NCBI GenBank assembly: GCA_947626345.1
Contig: CANQSF010000025.1
Location: forward strand, 1-32,308
Direction of reading: 5' to 3'
Length of the DNA: 32,308 nucleotides
Source of the DNA: an uncultured Oscillospiraceae bacterium
GTDB taxonomy: Bacteria > Bacillota > Clostridia > Oscillospirales > Oscillospiraceae
Below are positions 16,267-22,682 of the stretch, in pieces. How positions within the stretch are numbered: position 1 is the first letter of the stretch; every line of letters starts with the position of its first letter. The notes beneath the pieces are model-generated. The model was not told where the DNA came from and did no database searches. It saw nothing but the letters and a program-made list of their open reading frames with translations. Both the position numbers and the translations under genes were made by a program.

Positions 16267-16762
16267 CCTTTCTCAGCCGTTCCTGGATGGCCCTTCTGGC
16301 CCGATGATACGTGACCCTGGCCCACCCGTCCGTCTTTCCGAATAGCCCGCCGATCTCGGCGAAGGACAGCTCTCCCAGCGCCCGCAGGGAGAACACCTCC
16401 CGATATGGCTCGTCCAGCGCGTGCATCGCCCGGAACACGGCCATGGATGCGTCGTGCCGCTCCGCGGCCTGCTCCACATCCCCGGCAGCCGTCTCCCCGT
16501 CCCGGACCAGCGGCGTCTCCCGGCCCAGCTTTTTGCATCGGTTGGACCACACATTTTTGGCGATGGCGCACAGCCAGGTGTAAAGGCTGCTGTCCCCGGC
16601 GAAGGTGTCCTTGGCCCGCATGGCCTTCAAAAAGGTCTCCTGGGTCACGTCCTGGGCGTCCGCCTCGCTGCGGCACAGGCTCAGGGCGTAGCGGTACACC
16701 GCCTCGTACTCGGCGCACAGCACCTCGTCCGACAGCTCCCCGTCCCGCCTTTTTCTCCGCAC
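16247..16762 (-). CDS. ECF-type RNA polymerase sigma factor
   Basis: A 171-residue sigma-70 family protein with region 2 at about 15-75 (YEAVYRYALSLCRSEADAQDVTQETFLKAM; then AKNVWSNRCKK) and region 4 at about 105-165 (LDEPYREVFSLRALGELSFAEIGGLFGKTDGWARVTYHRARRAI). It lacks regions 1 and 3, as ECF factors do. The start is GTG at 16762; an in-frame stop lies just upstream. The downstream overlapping zinc-finger gene is its probable anti-sigma factor. An ECF-like promoter upstream suggests it activates its own operon. The target regulon cannot be read from the sequence. Confidence 0.88.
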   Translation of the reverse strand: MRRKRRDGELSDEVLCAEYEAVYRYALSLCRSEADAQDVTQETFLKAMRAKDTFAGDSSLYTWLCAIAKNVWSNRCKKLGRETPLVRDGETAAGDVEQAAERHDASMAVFRAMHALDEPYREVFSLRALGELSFAEIGGLFGKTDGWARVTYHRARRAIQERLRKDDGDDG

Positions 16763-16799
16763 CGGCCGTCACCGCCCTTTCCTTTTGTCCGGACGCCCA

Positions 16800-16828
16800 T
16801 TAGACAACTGAAAACGAAAAACGTTACA
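16800..16828 (-). promoter_or_regulatory. ECF-type autoregulatory promoter of the sigma/anti-sigma operon
   Basis: On the minus strand TGTAACGTTT (from 16828) and GTCTAA (16800-16805) resemble the AAC...CGTC elements of ECF promoters, with about 17 nt between AAC and GTC. The -35 element begins directly in the U-tract of the proS terminator. It lies 38 nt upstream of the sigma start. Autoregulation is an inference. Confidence 0.5.
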
Positions 16829-16865
16829 AAAAACCGCGCCGGACGGTATTGCCGTCCGGCGCGGT
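16828..16865 (-). terminator. intrinsic terminator after proS
   Basis: A 14-bp stem, accgcgccggacgg (16833-16846) and its complement (16852-16865) with a TATTG-type loop, is followed on the minus strand by TTTTTTG. It lies 17 nt after the proS stop codon. Confidence 0.9.
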
Positions 16866-16881
16866 CAGATCCCTCAGCGCC

Positions 16882-18312
16882 TCAATACGCGATGCCCCAG
16901 ATGATCATGTGCTTGGCCGGCCGGCCGCAGCAGGGGCAGGTATCCCCCAGGTTCTCCTGCTCGAAGGGGATGCACCGGCTGGACACGCCCGCCAGCTCCT
17001 TCATCTTCTCCTCGCAGGCCGTATCGCCGCACCACATGGTCTTGACGAAGCCGTCCATGGCCTTCTCCTTGACCTCCTCCACGGTCTGGGCGGGCCAGGT
17101 GTGGCTGTCCAGATTGGCCTTGGCCTTGTCGAACAGCCCCTTCTGCACGTCCTCCAGCAGCGCGGGGATGGACGTTTCCAGCCCGTCCAGGGGCAGGAAG
17201 CTCTTCTCCCCGCTGTCCCGGCGCACGGCCACGGCCTGGCCGCTCTCCAGCTCACGGGGGCCCACCTCCAGCCGCAGGGGCACGCCCTTCATCTCGTACT
17301 CGGCGTACTTCCAGCCGGGGCTGTTGTCGGAGAAGTCCCCCTTGGCCCGGATGCTGGCGGCCTTGAGCCGCTGGACGATCTGCTCCGCCGCCTCGGTGAC
17401 GCCGGGCTTATGGGCCGCGATGGGCAGCACGATCACCTGCACCGGCGCCACGTGGGGCGGCAGCACCAGGCCCCGGTCGTCCCCGTGGGTCATGATGAGC
17501 CCGCCGATGGACCGGGTGGTGAAGCCCCAGCTGGTCTGGTGGGGGTATACGGCCTGGTTGTTCTTATCCTGGAAGGTGATGCCGAAGGCCCGGGCGAAGC
17601 CGTCGCCGAAGTAGTGGCTGGTGGCGGACTGAAGGGCCTTGTGGTCGTGCATCATGCACTCCACCGTGTAGGTGTTCACCGCGCCGGCGAACTTCTCCTT
17701 CTCGGTCTTGTCGCCCTTGATCACGGGCATGGCCAGCAGCTCCTCATAGCACCGGGCGTAGATATCCAGCATCCGCAGGGTCTCCTCCCGGGCCTCTTCC
17801 TCGGTGGCATGGAGGGTGTGACCCTCCTGCCAGAGGAACTCCCGGCCCCGCAGGAACGGCCGGGTGGTCTTCTCCCAGCGCATGACGCTGCACCACTGGT
17901 TGTACTTCATGGGCAGGTCCCGCCAGGAGTGGAGCACGTTCTTCCAATGGTCGCAAAACAGCGTCTCGCTGGTGGGCCGCACGCACAGCCGCTCGGGCAG
18001 CTCCTCGCTGCCGCCCATGGTGACCCAGGCGCACTCGGGGGCGAAGCCCTCCACATGGTCCTTTTCCCGCTGCAGCAGGCTCTCGGGGATGAGCATGGGC
18101 ATGGACACGTTTTCGTGTCCGGTGCGCTTGAACTCCCCGTCCAGCCACGCCTGGATGTTCTCCCAGATGGCGTAGCCGTAAGGCCGCAGCACGAACATGC
18201 CCTTCACGCCGGAGTAATCGATGAGCTGCGCCTTGGTGCACACGTCGGTGTACCACTGGGCAAAGTTCTCGTCCATGGAGGTGATGCTCTCCACCTGCTT
18301 GTTGTTCGCCAT
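16882..18312 (-). CDS. prolyl-tRNA synthetase, short (archaeal/eukaryotic-like) form
   Basis: A 476-residue class II synthetase that charges tRNA-Pro. Motif 2 (FLRGREFLWQEGHT), the proline/ATP pocket (CVRPTSETLFCDHW; SHYFGDGFARAFGI) and motif 3 (GGLIMTHGDDRGLVLPP) are visible, followed by an anticodon-binding domain and a C-terminal zinc-binding-like domain (CTACEEKM...CPCCGRPAKH) that ends in the conserved terminal Tyr. It lacks the bacterial INS editing insertion, so it is the ProS type 3 form common in Clostridia. The ATG at 18312 follows GAGGAAAC; GTG at 18333 is upstream without a site. It has its own promoter and terminator. The leader is about 40 nt, too short for a T-box. Confidence 0.95.
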   Translation of the reverse strand: MANNKQVESITSMDENFAQWYTDVCTKAQLIDYSGVKGMFVLRPYGYAIWENIQAWLDGEFKRTGHENVSMPMLIPESLLQREKDHVEGFAPECAWVTMGGSEELPERLCVRPTSETLFCDHWKNVLHSWRDLPMKYNQWCSVMRWEKTTRPFLRGREFLWQEGHTLHATEEEAREETLRMLDIYARCYEELLAMPVIKGDKTEKEKFAGAVNTYTVECMMHDHKALQSATSHYFGDGFARAFGITFQDKNNQAVYPHQTSWGFTTRSIGGLIMTHGDDRGLVLPPHVAPVQVIVLPIAAHKPGVTEAAEQIVQRLKAASIRAKGDFSDNSPGWKYAEYEMKGVPLRLEVGPRELESGQAVAVRRDSGEKSFLPLDGLETSIPALLEDVQKGLFDKAKANLDSHTWPAQTVEEVKEKAMDGFVKTMWCGDTACEEKMKELAGVSSRCIPFEQENLGDTCPCCGRPAKHMIIWGIAY

Positions 18313-18351
18313 AGTTTCCTCGACCTCTTTCACTGGTATGTTTGCCCGTCT

Positions 18352-18380
18352 ATTTTATATATCTGTCTGTTCCTTGTCAA
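18352..18380 (-). promoter_or_regulatory. proS promoter
   Basis: On the minus strand a perfect TTGACA (18375-18380), a 17-nt spacer and TAAAAT (18352-18357). It is divergent from, and only 8 nt away from, the plus-strand promoter at 18389. Confidence 0.8.
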
Positions 18381-18388
18381 GCCGGGAC

Positions 18389-18417
18389 TTGACCGTTCCC
18401 GGCCCTTAGATTATAAT
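18389..18417 (+). promoter_or_regulatory. promoter of the HAAS-aminotransferase operon
   Basis: TTGACC (18389-18394), 17 nt, perfect TATAAT (18412-18417). Transcription would start near 18424, giving a leader of about 36 nt. Confidence 0.8.
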
Positions 18418-18459
18418 AATGGAACGAAATCCGTTTCTTTTTCCTGAAAGGGACCCGAT

Positions 18460-19542
18460 ATGAGCAAACAGCGATATCTGGCCGAACTGCAGCGGCTGCT
18501 CATCTTCATGACGTCCGCCGACCGGGAGGAGACCGTCCGCCGGTACGGCGCGCTGTTCGACGCCTGCGGCCCGGAGGGCGAGGAGGAGCTGACGCGCCGC
18601 GTGGGCTCTCCCACCGCCGTGGCCATCCGCCTGAGCCATTCCTATGAACCCGGCGTCATCCGGGACGAATTCTTCCCCGACGGCTCGCCCATCCTCGCCC
18701 CCGAGCCGGAGCCGGAGGCGGAGGAGCCCGCCCCCGGACCGGAGACGCCGGAGCCGGAGGCAGAGGAAGGACCCGCGCCCGAGCCGGAGCCGGAGGAGGC
18801 CCCCGCCTCCCCGCCGGAGGACCGCCTCCCCGTCTACGACCACTCCCTGGTGGAGGAGGAGCTGCCGGATCTGGAGCTGCCCGACCTGGGCCTGCCGGAC
18901 CTGCCCATTCCCCCCGCCCCGGAGCCGGAGCCTGTGGCGGAAGAGCCGGAGCCGGAGGGCCCCGCAGAGGAGGAGCCCGACGGGACCGTCCCGGAGCCGG
19001 AGCCCGCCCCCGGACCGGAGCCCGCGGCGGAGGAGCCCGCGCCGGAGCCGGAGGAAGCCCCCGCCCCAGCACCCCAGCCGGCGCGGCCCGCGCCTGTCCT
19101 CCCCCCGGAGCGGCCCGCGCCCCGATTCATCTCCGTGCCCCTGGACCACCGGCCCCAGGAGCGCCGCCCCGCCCCGGAACCGGTGGTGACGGTGAAGCGC
19201 TCCATGCCCCTGGCGGCGGGCGTGCCGCTGTTCATCCTCGTTCTGATCGCAGCGGCCGTTCCCCTGGGCGCGGTGCTGCTGGTGCTGCTGCCCCTGCTCC
19301 TGCTGCCGGGCCTGGCCATCCTGGCCGCCGCGTGGCTCACGGCCGTGGGCGGCCTCTGGTGCGTCAGCTACATCGCCGACGCGGTGATGCTGTTCGGCGC
19401 GGCCTTTTTCATCCTGGGTCTGGCCCTGATGGCCCTGTTTCTGGGCCTGTGGCTGGACGTGGCCCTGGTCAGGCTCTATATACGCCTGCTCACAGGGATG
19501 AAGCATCTGTTTTTGGGAAGGAAGGTGATCAGCCGTGCATAA
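18460..19542 (+). CDS. HAAS/DUF1700-like membrane protein with acidic Pro-rich linker
   Basis: A 360-residue protein. Residues 1-65 resemble the HAAS domain (YLAELQRLLIFMTSADREETVRRYGALFDA), a small helical domain usually found with a PadR-type regulator and membrane signalling proteins. Residues about 75-245 are a low-complexity Glu/Pro/Ala linker with many EPEP repeats, encoded by gagccg-type tandem repeats. The C-terminal 100 residues hold three to four membrane segments (about 250-345). No PadR gene or DUF4097 protein, the usual partners, is next to it; instead it begins a plus-strand operon with a small membrane protein and an aminotransferase. Function unknown; a membrane-associated signalling or envelope role is a guess. 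Confidence 0.72.
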   Translation: MSKQRYLAELQRLLIFMTSADREETVRRYGALFDACGPEGEEELTRRVGSPTAVAIRLSHSYEPGVIRDEFFPDGSPILAPEPEPEAEEPAPGPETPEPEAEEGPAPEPEPEEAPASPPEDRLPVYDHSLVEEELPDLELPDLGLPDLPIPPAPEPEPVAEEPEPEGPAEEEPDGTVPEPEPAPGPEPAAEEPAPEPEEAPAPAPQPARPAPVLPPERPAPRFISVPLDHRPQERRPAPEPVVTVKRSMPLAAGVPLFILVLIAAAVPLGAVLLVLLPLLLLPGLAILAAAWLTAVGGLWCVSYIADAVMLFGAAFFILGLALMALFLGLWLDVALVRLYIRLLTGMKHLFLGRKVISRA

Positions 19543-19744
19543 GCTGTGGCGTGTATTCAGCTCACTGGCCTTCGCCTGTTTTCTGCTGGGCGCGCTGGGG
19601 ATCGGCGTCGGCTTTTTCACCGGCAGCTCCCCCACGGCCATCCAGGCCCACGGTCACCTGGCCGAATACGGCCAGCGTCTGGCCATGAACTGGGCCATCC
19701 TCCGCCAGGATATCGCATCTCTTCTCTCCTGGCTGGGCATTTGA
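19535..19744 (+). CDS. small single-pass membrane protein
   Basis: A 69-residue protein starting with GTG, overlapping the end of the HAAS gene by 8 nt, with GGAAGGAAGG upstream. One hydrophobic segment (about 8-30) is followed by a C-terminal amphipathic part. I recognise no family. Coupling to the HAAS gene suggests they act together. Confidence 0.6.
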   Translation: MHKLWRVFSSLAFACFLLGALGIGVGFFTGSSPTAIQAHGHLAEYGQRLAMNWAILRQDIASLLSWLGI

Positions 19745-19759
19745 CAGGGAGGTATCGCC

Positions 19760-20938
19760 ATGCCGTCGCTCAGTGACAGAGTAGGCACCTTCACCGACTC
19801 GGTGATCCGCCGCATGACCCGCATCAGCAACCAATACGGCGCCGTGAACCTCAGCCAGGGCTTCCCCGACTTCGACCCGCCCCGTGCCATGCTGGACCGG
19901 CTGGCCCAGGCGGCCTATGCCGGCCCCCATCAGTACTCCATCACCTTCGGCGCGCCCGATCTGCGCCAGGCGCTGGCGGCCAAGCTGAGCCGCTCCATGG
20001 GCCGCGCTGTCGATCCGGACCGGGAGCTGGTGGTGACCTGCGGCTCCACGGAGGCCATGATGTGCGCCATGATGACCGTGTGCAGCCCCGGGGACAAGGT
20101 GCTGGTGTTCTCCCCCTTCTACGAAAACTATGGCGCCGACGCCATCCTCTCCGGCGCGGAGCCCATCTACATCCCCCTGGTCCCGCCCGACTACAGCTTC
20201 GACCTGTCCCTGATCGAGCAGGGCCTGCGGGACGGGGCCAAGGCCATCATCATCTGCGACCCCTCCAACCCCTGCGGCAAGGTGTTCACCCGGGAGGAGC
20301 TGACCGCCATCGGCGCGCTGCTGACGAAATACGACGCCTTCGCCGTCACCGACGAGGTGTATGAGCACATCGTCTACGCCCCCTACCGCCACATCCCCAT
20401 GGCCAGCCTGCCGGGCATGTTCGAGCGCACCATCACCTGCAGCTCCCTGTCCAAGACCTTTTCCTGCACCGGCTGGCGCCTGGGATACATCGTGGCCCCG
20501 GAGGCGGTGGCGGAGGGCGCGAAAAAGGTCCACGACTTCCTCACCGTGGGCGCGGCCGCGCCTCTGCAGGCTGCCGCCGTGGCCGGGCTGGAGCTGCCGG
20601 ACAGCTACTATGATGACCTTCTGGCCCTTTACACCCAAAAGCGGGATCACTTCCTGGCGGGCCTGGACGCCATCGGCCTGAAGCACAACGTCCCCCAGGC
20701 CACCTATTTCGTCCTGATCGACATCTCCGACTTTTTGGCACTGCCCCGGTTCGCGGGCTGGACGGACCTGCAGTTCTGCGAGTGGATGATCCGCGACATC
20801 GGCGTGGCGGCGGTGCCCGGCTCCAGCTTTTTCAAAGAGCCGGTGAACAACCTGATCCGCCTGCATTTTGCCAAGGACCAGTCCGCCCTGGACGAGGCGC
20901 TGCGCCGCCTGGCAAAGCTGAAGGAGCTGCTGCCATGA
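19760..20938 (+). CDS. PLP-dependent class I/II aminotransferase
   Basis: A 392-residue fold-type I enzyme that would move amino groups between an amino acid and a 2-oxo acid. The PLP lysine is Lys232 in SSLSKTFSCTGWR; Asn170 (NPCGK), Asp198 and Tyr201 (TDEVYE) and Arg240 complete the cofactor site, and a C-terminal Arg (NLIRLHFA) would bind the carboxylate. The sequence is closest in style to kynurenine/methionine aminotransferases and cysteine S-conjugate beta-lyases (GFPDFDPP near the N-terminus). Substrate cannot be decided. CAGGGAGG precedes the ATG, 15 nt after the small membrane gene. The next gene overlaps its stop codon. Confidence 0.9.
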   Translation: MPSLSDRVGTFTDSVIRRMTRISNQYGAVNLSQGFPDFDPPRAMLDRLAQAAYAGPHQYSITFGAPDLRQALAAKLSRSMGRAVDPDRELVVTCGSTEAMMCAMMTVCSPGDKVLVFSPFYENYGADAILSGAEPIYIPLVPPDYSFDLSLIEQGLRDGAKAIIICDPSNPCGKVFTREELTAIGALLTKYDAFAVTDEVYEHIVYAPYRHIPMASLPGMFERTITCSSLSKTFSCTGWRLGYIVAPEAVAEGAKKVHDFLTVGAAAPLQAAAVAGLELPDSYYDDLLALYTQKRDHFLAGLDAIGLKHNVPQATYFVLIDISDFLALPRFAGWTDLQFCEWMIRDIGVAAVPGSSFFKEPVNNLIRLHFAKDQSALDEALRRLAKLKELLP

Positions 20939-21159
20939 AGAAACTGGACCAGCTGCTGAACATCGTCATCGGCGCCACCCTGGGCGTGTTCGCGGGCGAC
21001 GCGCTGTTCCTGTACTGGGATTGGCGCACCCACCCGGAGCTGTACGCCATGAACTCCGCCCCCTGGTACGCGGGCCTTCTGGTATACGGCTTCGTCGCCG
21101 CCGTGGCGATCCTCATCTCCCTGATCATCAAGGCGATCATCCGCCCAAAGCTGAAATGA
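20935..21159 (+). CDS. small membrane protein coupled to the aminotransferase
   Basis: A 74-residue protein whose ATG overlaps the aminotransferase stop codon (ATGA). Two hydrophobic segments are visible (about 8-28 and 44-67), with a basic C-terminus (KAIIRPKLK), so a two-pass membrane protein is likely. No known family is recognised. It is the last gene of the four-gene operon; the terminator follows after 33 nt. Confidence 0.6.
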   Translation: MKKLDQLLNIVIGATLGVFAGDALFLYWDWRTHPELYAMNSAPWYAGLLVYGFVAAVAILISLIIKAIIRPKLK

Positions 21160-21192
21160 CCCCTGCCGTCCTTCAAACCCACCGTGCATGAC

Positions 21193-21226
21193 AAGGCCGG
21201 GGAGCGGTCCGCTCCCCGGCCTTTTC
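21193..21226 (+). terminator. terminator of the HAAS-aminotransferase operon
   Basis: A 13-bp stem, aaggccggggagc (21193-21205) with its complement (21211-21223), is followed by TTCT. The convergent gene ends at 21226, so the hairpin probably also slows transcripts from the other side, although it lacks a U-tract in that direction. Confidence 0.8.
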
Positions 21227-22383
21227 TATCTCTCCATGGCCCAGAGGTGATAGGGCGTAAACTTTATTTCATAAGCCACATCTTTTTTCGCGCCATTCAG
21301 GCCCATTCCCTCGACCGTGACCGCCGGACCGAGGCCAAAGACCGGCAGCACCAGCAGGGCGCTCCCTCTCTTTTTCCCCTCCTGATACAGGTCTGCGGAG
21401 ATCGTCCCGTCGATGACCGTCTCCGACTTCAGGTCCTTGAAGACCTTGATATCCTTTGTTTTCGTTATGGTCGCTTTTACCGTGAACGCGCCGGTCTCCG
21501 ATATCGTGACGTTGGTCACTTGAAAGGACAGCGCCTTGATCAGTTTTTCTCCCGGCGTATCCGCGACCATTTTGAACTTGGCGTCTGCAAGCTCCTCTTC
21601 AAGTACTCCGAGTTCTTTTTGGCAGGACCGGATCCGCTCGTCAATACCTAATACAGTTTTGGACAATAGCTGCACATGTTCTTTATTCTCTTCGCGTATC
21701 TGAGCGTTTTTGGCCTGGATATCCATGGCGGTGGCGATCCCCGCCACCGGGCCCGCGAGGCCGTTGGCGATGCCCGCTTGCGTGGCCCAGCTCTGCTCTT
21801 TTTGCATGAAAGCGCCGGTAAGCGAGATCATTGAATTTTTACTATTGTACGATTCGCTTATTTCGCGCTTCTTTTCGTCCCGCAGGTCCGTCAAGATCTG
21901 CAATCGCTTTTCTCTCCCCGTCAAGTCTGAATACTTTGTCAGCGCATCATACTGGTCCTGTTCTTTCTGAAGAATCTCCTGCCGCTTCTTTTGCTGTTCT
22001 CTTTCCTCTGCCTGTATGTCCTGTTCCTGTTTTTCCTTAAATAGGGCGAACAGGTCCGTTCCCTCTTCGATCCCCAGACTGGACGCGATCAGTTTTGCCT
22101 TTTCCTGCTTCTCCGGGGTATCTAAGCTTCTGATGCCAGCTTTTTTACATTCATTATAAAATCTATAATTTGCTACCCGGCGCGCCTTCTCTTCCGCTTC
22201 CTTCTCCTTGGCTGCAGTTTTTTCTTTGTCTTTCCGGTCATACACGAACAAGGACTCAAACAGCAACCCTACGGCCACAATCACAATGGCATAAAGTTCT
22301 GGGACGCCCAACAGCATTAGTATAGGGCCAATAACAACTATCCCGATCGTAAGAATAAGTATCCACATATTGTTGCCCTTCAT
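21226..22383 (-). CDS. membrane-anchored coiled-coil protein of unknown function
   Basis: A 385-residue protein. Two hydrophobic segments lie at about 6-25 and 28-46, then a long, strongly charged coiled coil (about 50-190; KDKEKTAAKEKEAEEKARRV, EREQQKKRQEILQKEQ), a Gly/Ala-rich helical stretch (AGIANGLAGPVAGIATAMD), a second coiled coil (about 235-280) and a C-terminal beta-rich domain (about 285-385). The start at 22383 follows GGGGGGATAC. The open frame continues upstream through a terminator hairpin, so that extension is not real. Codon use is more AT-rich than in the neighbours, which suggests acquisition. It lies directly downstream of the structured RNA at 22398-22564. I do not recognise a family. 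Confidence 0.75.
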   Translation of the reverse strand: MKGNNMWILILTIGIVVIGPILMLLGVPELYAIVIVAVGLLFESLFVYDRKDKEKTAAKEKEAEEKARRVANYRFYNECKKAGIRSLDTPEKQEKAKLIASSLGIEEGTDLFALFKEKQEQDIQAEEREQQKKRQEILQKEQDQYDALTKYSDLTGREKRLQILTDLRDEKKREISESYNSKNSMISLTGAFMQKEQSWATQAGIANGLAGPVAGIATAMDIQAKNAQIREENKEHVQLLSKTVLGIDERIRSCQKELGVLEEELADAKFKMVADTPGEKLIKALSFQVTNVTISETGAFTVKATITKTKDIKVFKDLKSETVIDGTISADLYQEGKKRGSALLVLPVFGLGPAVTVEGMGLNGAKKDVAYEIKFTPYHLWAMER

Positions 22384-22397
22384 CAGTATCCCCCCAT

Positions 22398-22432
22398 AAA
22401 AATAAAAAGTGGCGCAGTCGGAACTGCGCCAC
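22398..22432 (-). terminator. terminator between the structured RNA and the coiled-coil gene
   Basis: A perfect 10-bp stem, gtggcgcagt (22409-22418) with its complement (22423-22432) and a CGGA loop, is followed on the minus strand by TTTTTATTTTT. It ends 14 nt before the coiled-coil start codon, so it ends the small RNA or works as an attenuator for that gene. Confidence 0.88.
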
Positions 22433-22564
22433 GAAAAACGCCAGCCCCGATTGCTGCCACACAATCGCTCATCTACCCATACAGGTGCGAAGAGGCGGAG
22501 CCTGCGCTTTTGCCAAAAAGCAAAAACGCACACTGATGAGTAGACCGATATACGATTGTGTGGC
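22398..22564 (-). ncRNA. structured RNA of about 165 nt (ncRNA or leader riboregulator), undescribed
   Basis: A promoter (22571-22599) predicts a start near 22564, exactly at the 5' strand of a perfect 12-bp helix: gccacacaatcg and its complement (plus strand 22456-22467 with 22553-22564, give or take one base). Inside are a 12-nt bulge, a 6-bp helix (CUCAUC/GAUGAG), a 5-bp helix (GUGCG/CGCAC) and two small hairpins (GCUUUU-UGGC-AAAAGC and AGGC-UCC-GCCU), forming a three-way junction. The element is followed by 23 nt and then the terminator. It could be a free small RNA, or a riboswitch/attenuator controlling the coiled-coil gene. It does not match a class I can name (not T-box, SAM, c-di-GMP, 6S, SRP or tmRNA by eye). 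Confidence 0.6.
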
Positions 22565-22570
22565 AAACTA

Positions 22571-22599
22571 AGTATACCACGCCCGAAGCCGCATTACAA
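22571..22599 (-). promoter_or_regulatory. promoter of the structured RNA
   Basis: On the minus strand TTGTAA (22594-22599), 17-nt spacer, TATACT (22571-22576). The predicted start at about 22564 coincides with the first base of the closing helix of the RNA. Confidence 0.7.
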
Positions 22600-22623
22600 G
22601 CTCCCTTTGCCCGCCGGCACGAT

Positions 22624-22657
22624 AAAAAGCCCGGACGTGGTCCCCCACGTCCGGGCT
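22624..22657 (-). terminator. terminator after the RCC1-repeat gene
   Basis: A 13-bp stem, agcccggacgtgg (22628-22640) and its complement (22645-22657), is followed on the minus strand by TTTTTATC. It isolates the RCC1 gene from the structured RNA. Confidence 0.9.
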
Positions 22658-22682
22658 CATTCTATTTCTCCGCCGCGCCGCC

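Noticed and set aside
16849..18447. A 532-codon plus-strand open frame opposite proS
   Set aside because: It is an antisense shadow of a conserved synthetase gene without a ribosome binding site.
18313..18459. T-box leader for proS
   Set aside because: The promoter lies about 40 nt before the start codon, leaving no room for a T-box.
22456..22564. Retron msr-msd RNA or hammerhead ribozyme
   Set aside because: The long closing helix is retron-like, but there is no reverse transcriptase gene nearby. A CTGATGAG on the plus strand resembles the hammerhead core, but the GAAA partner and the third stem are missing.
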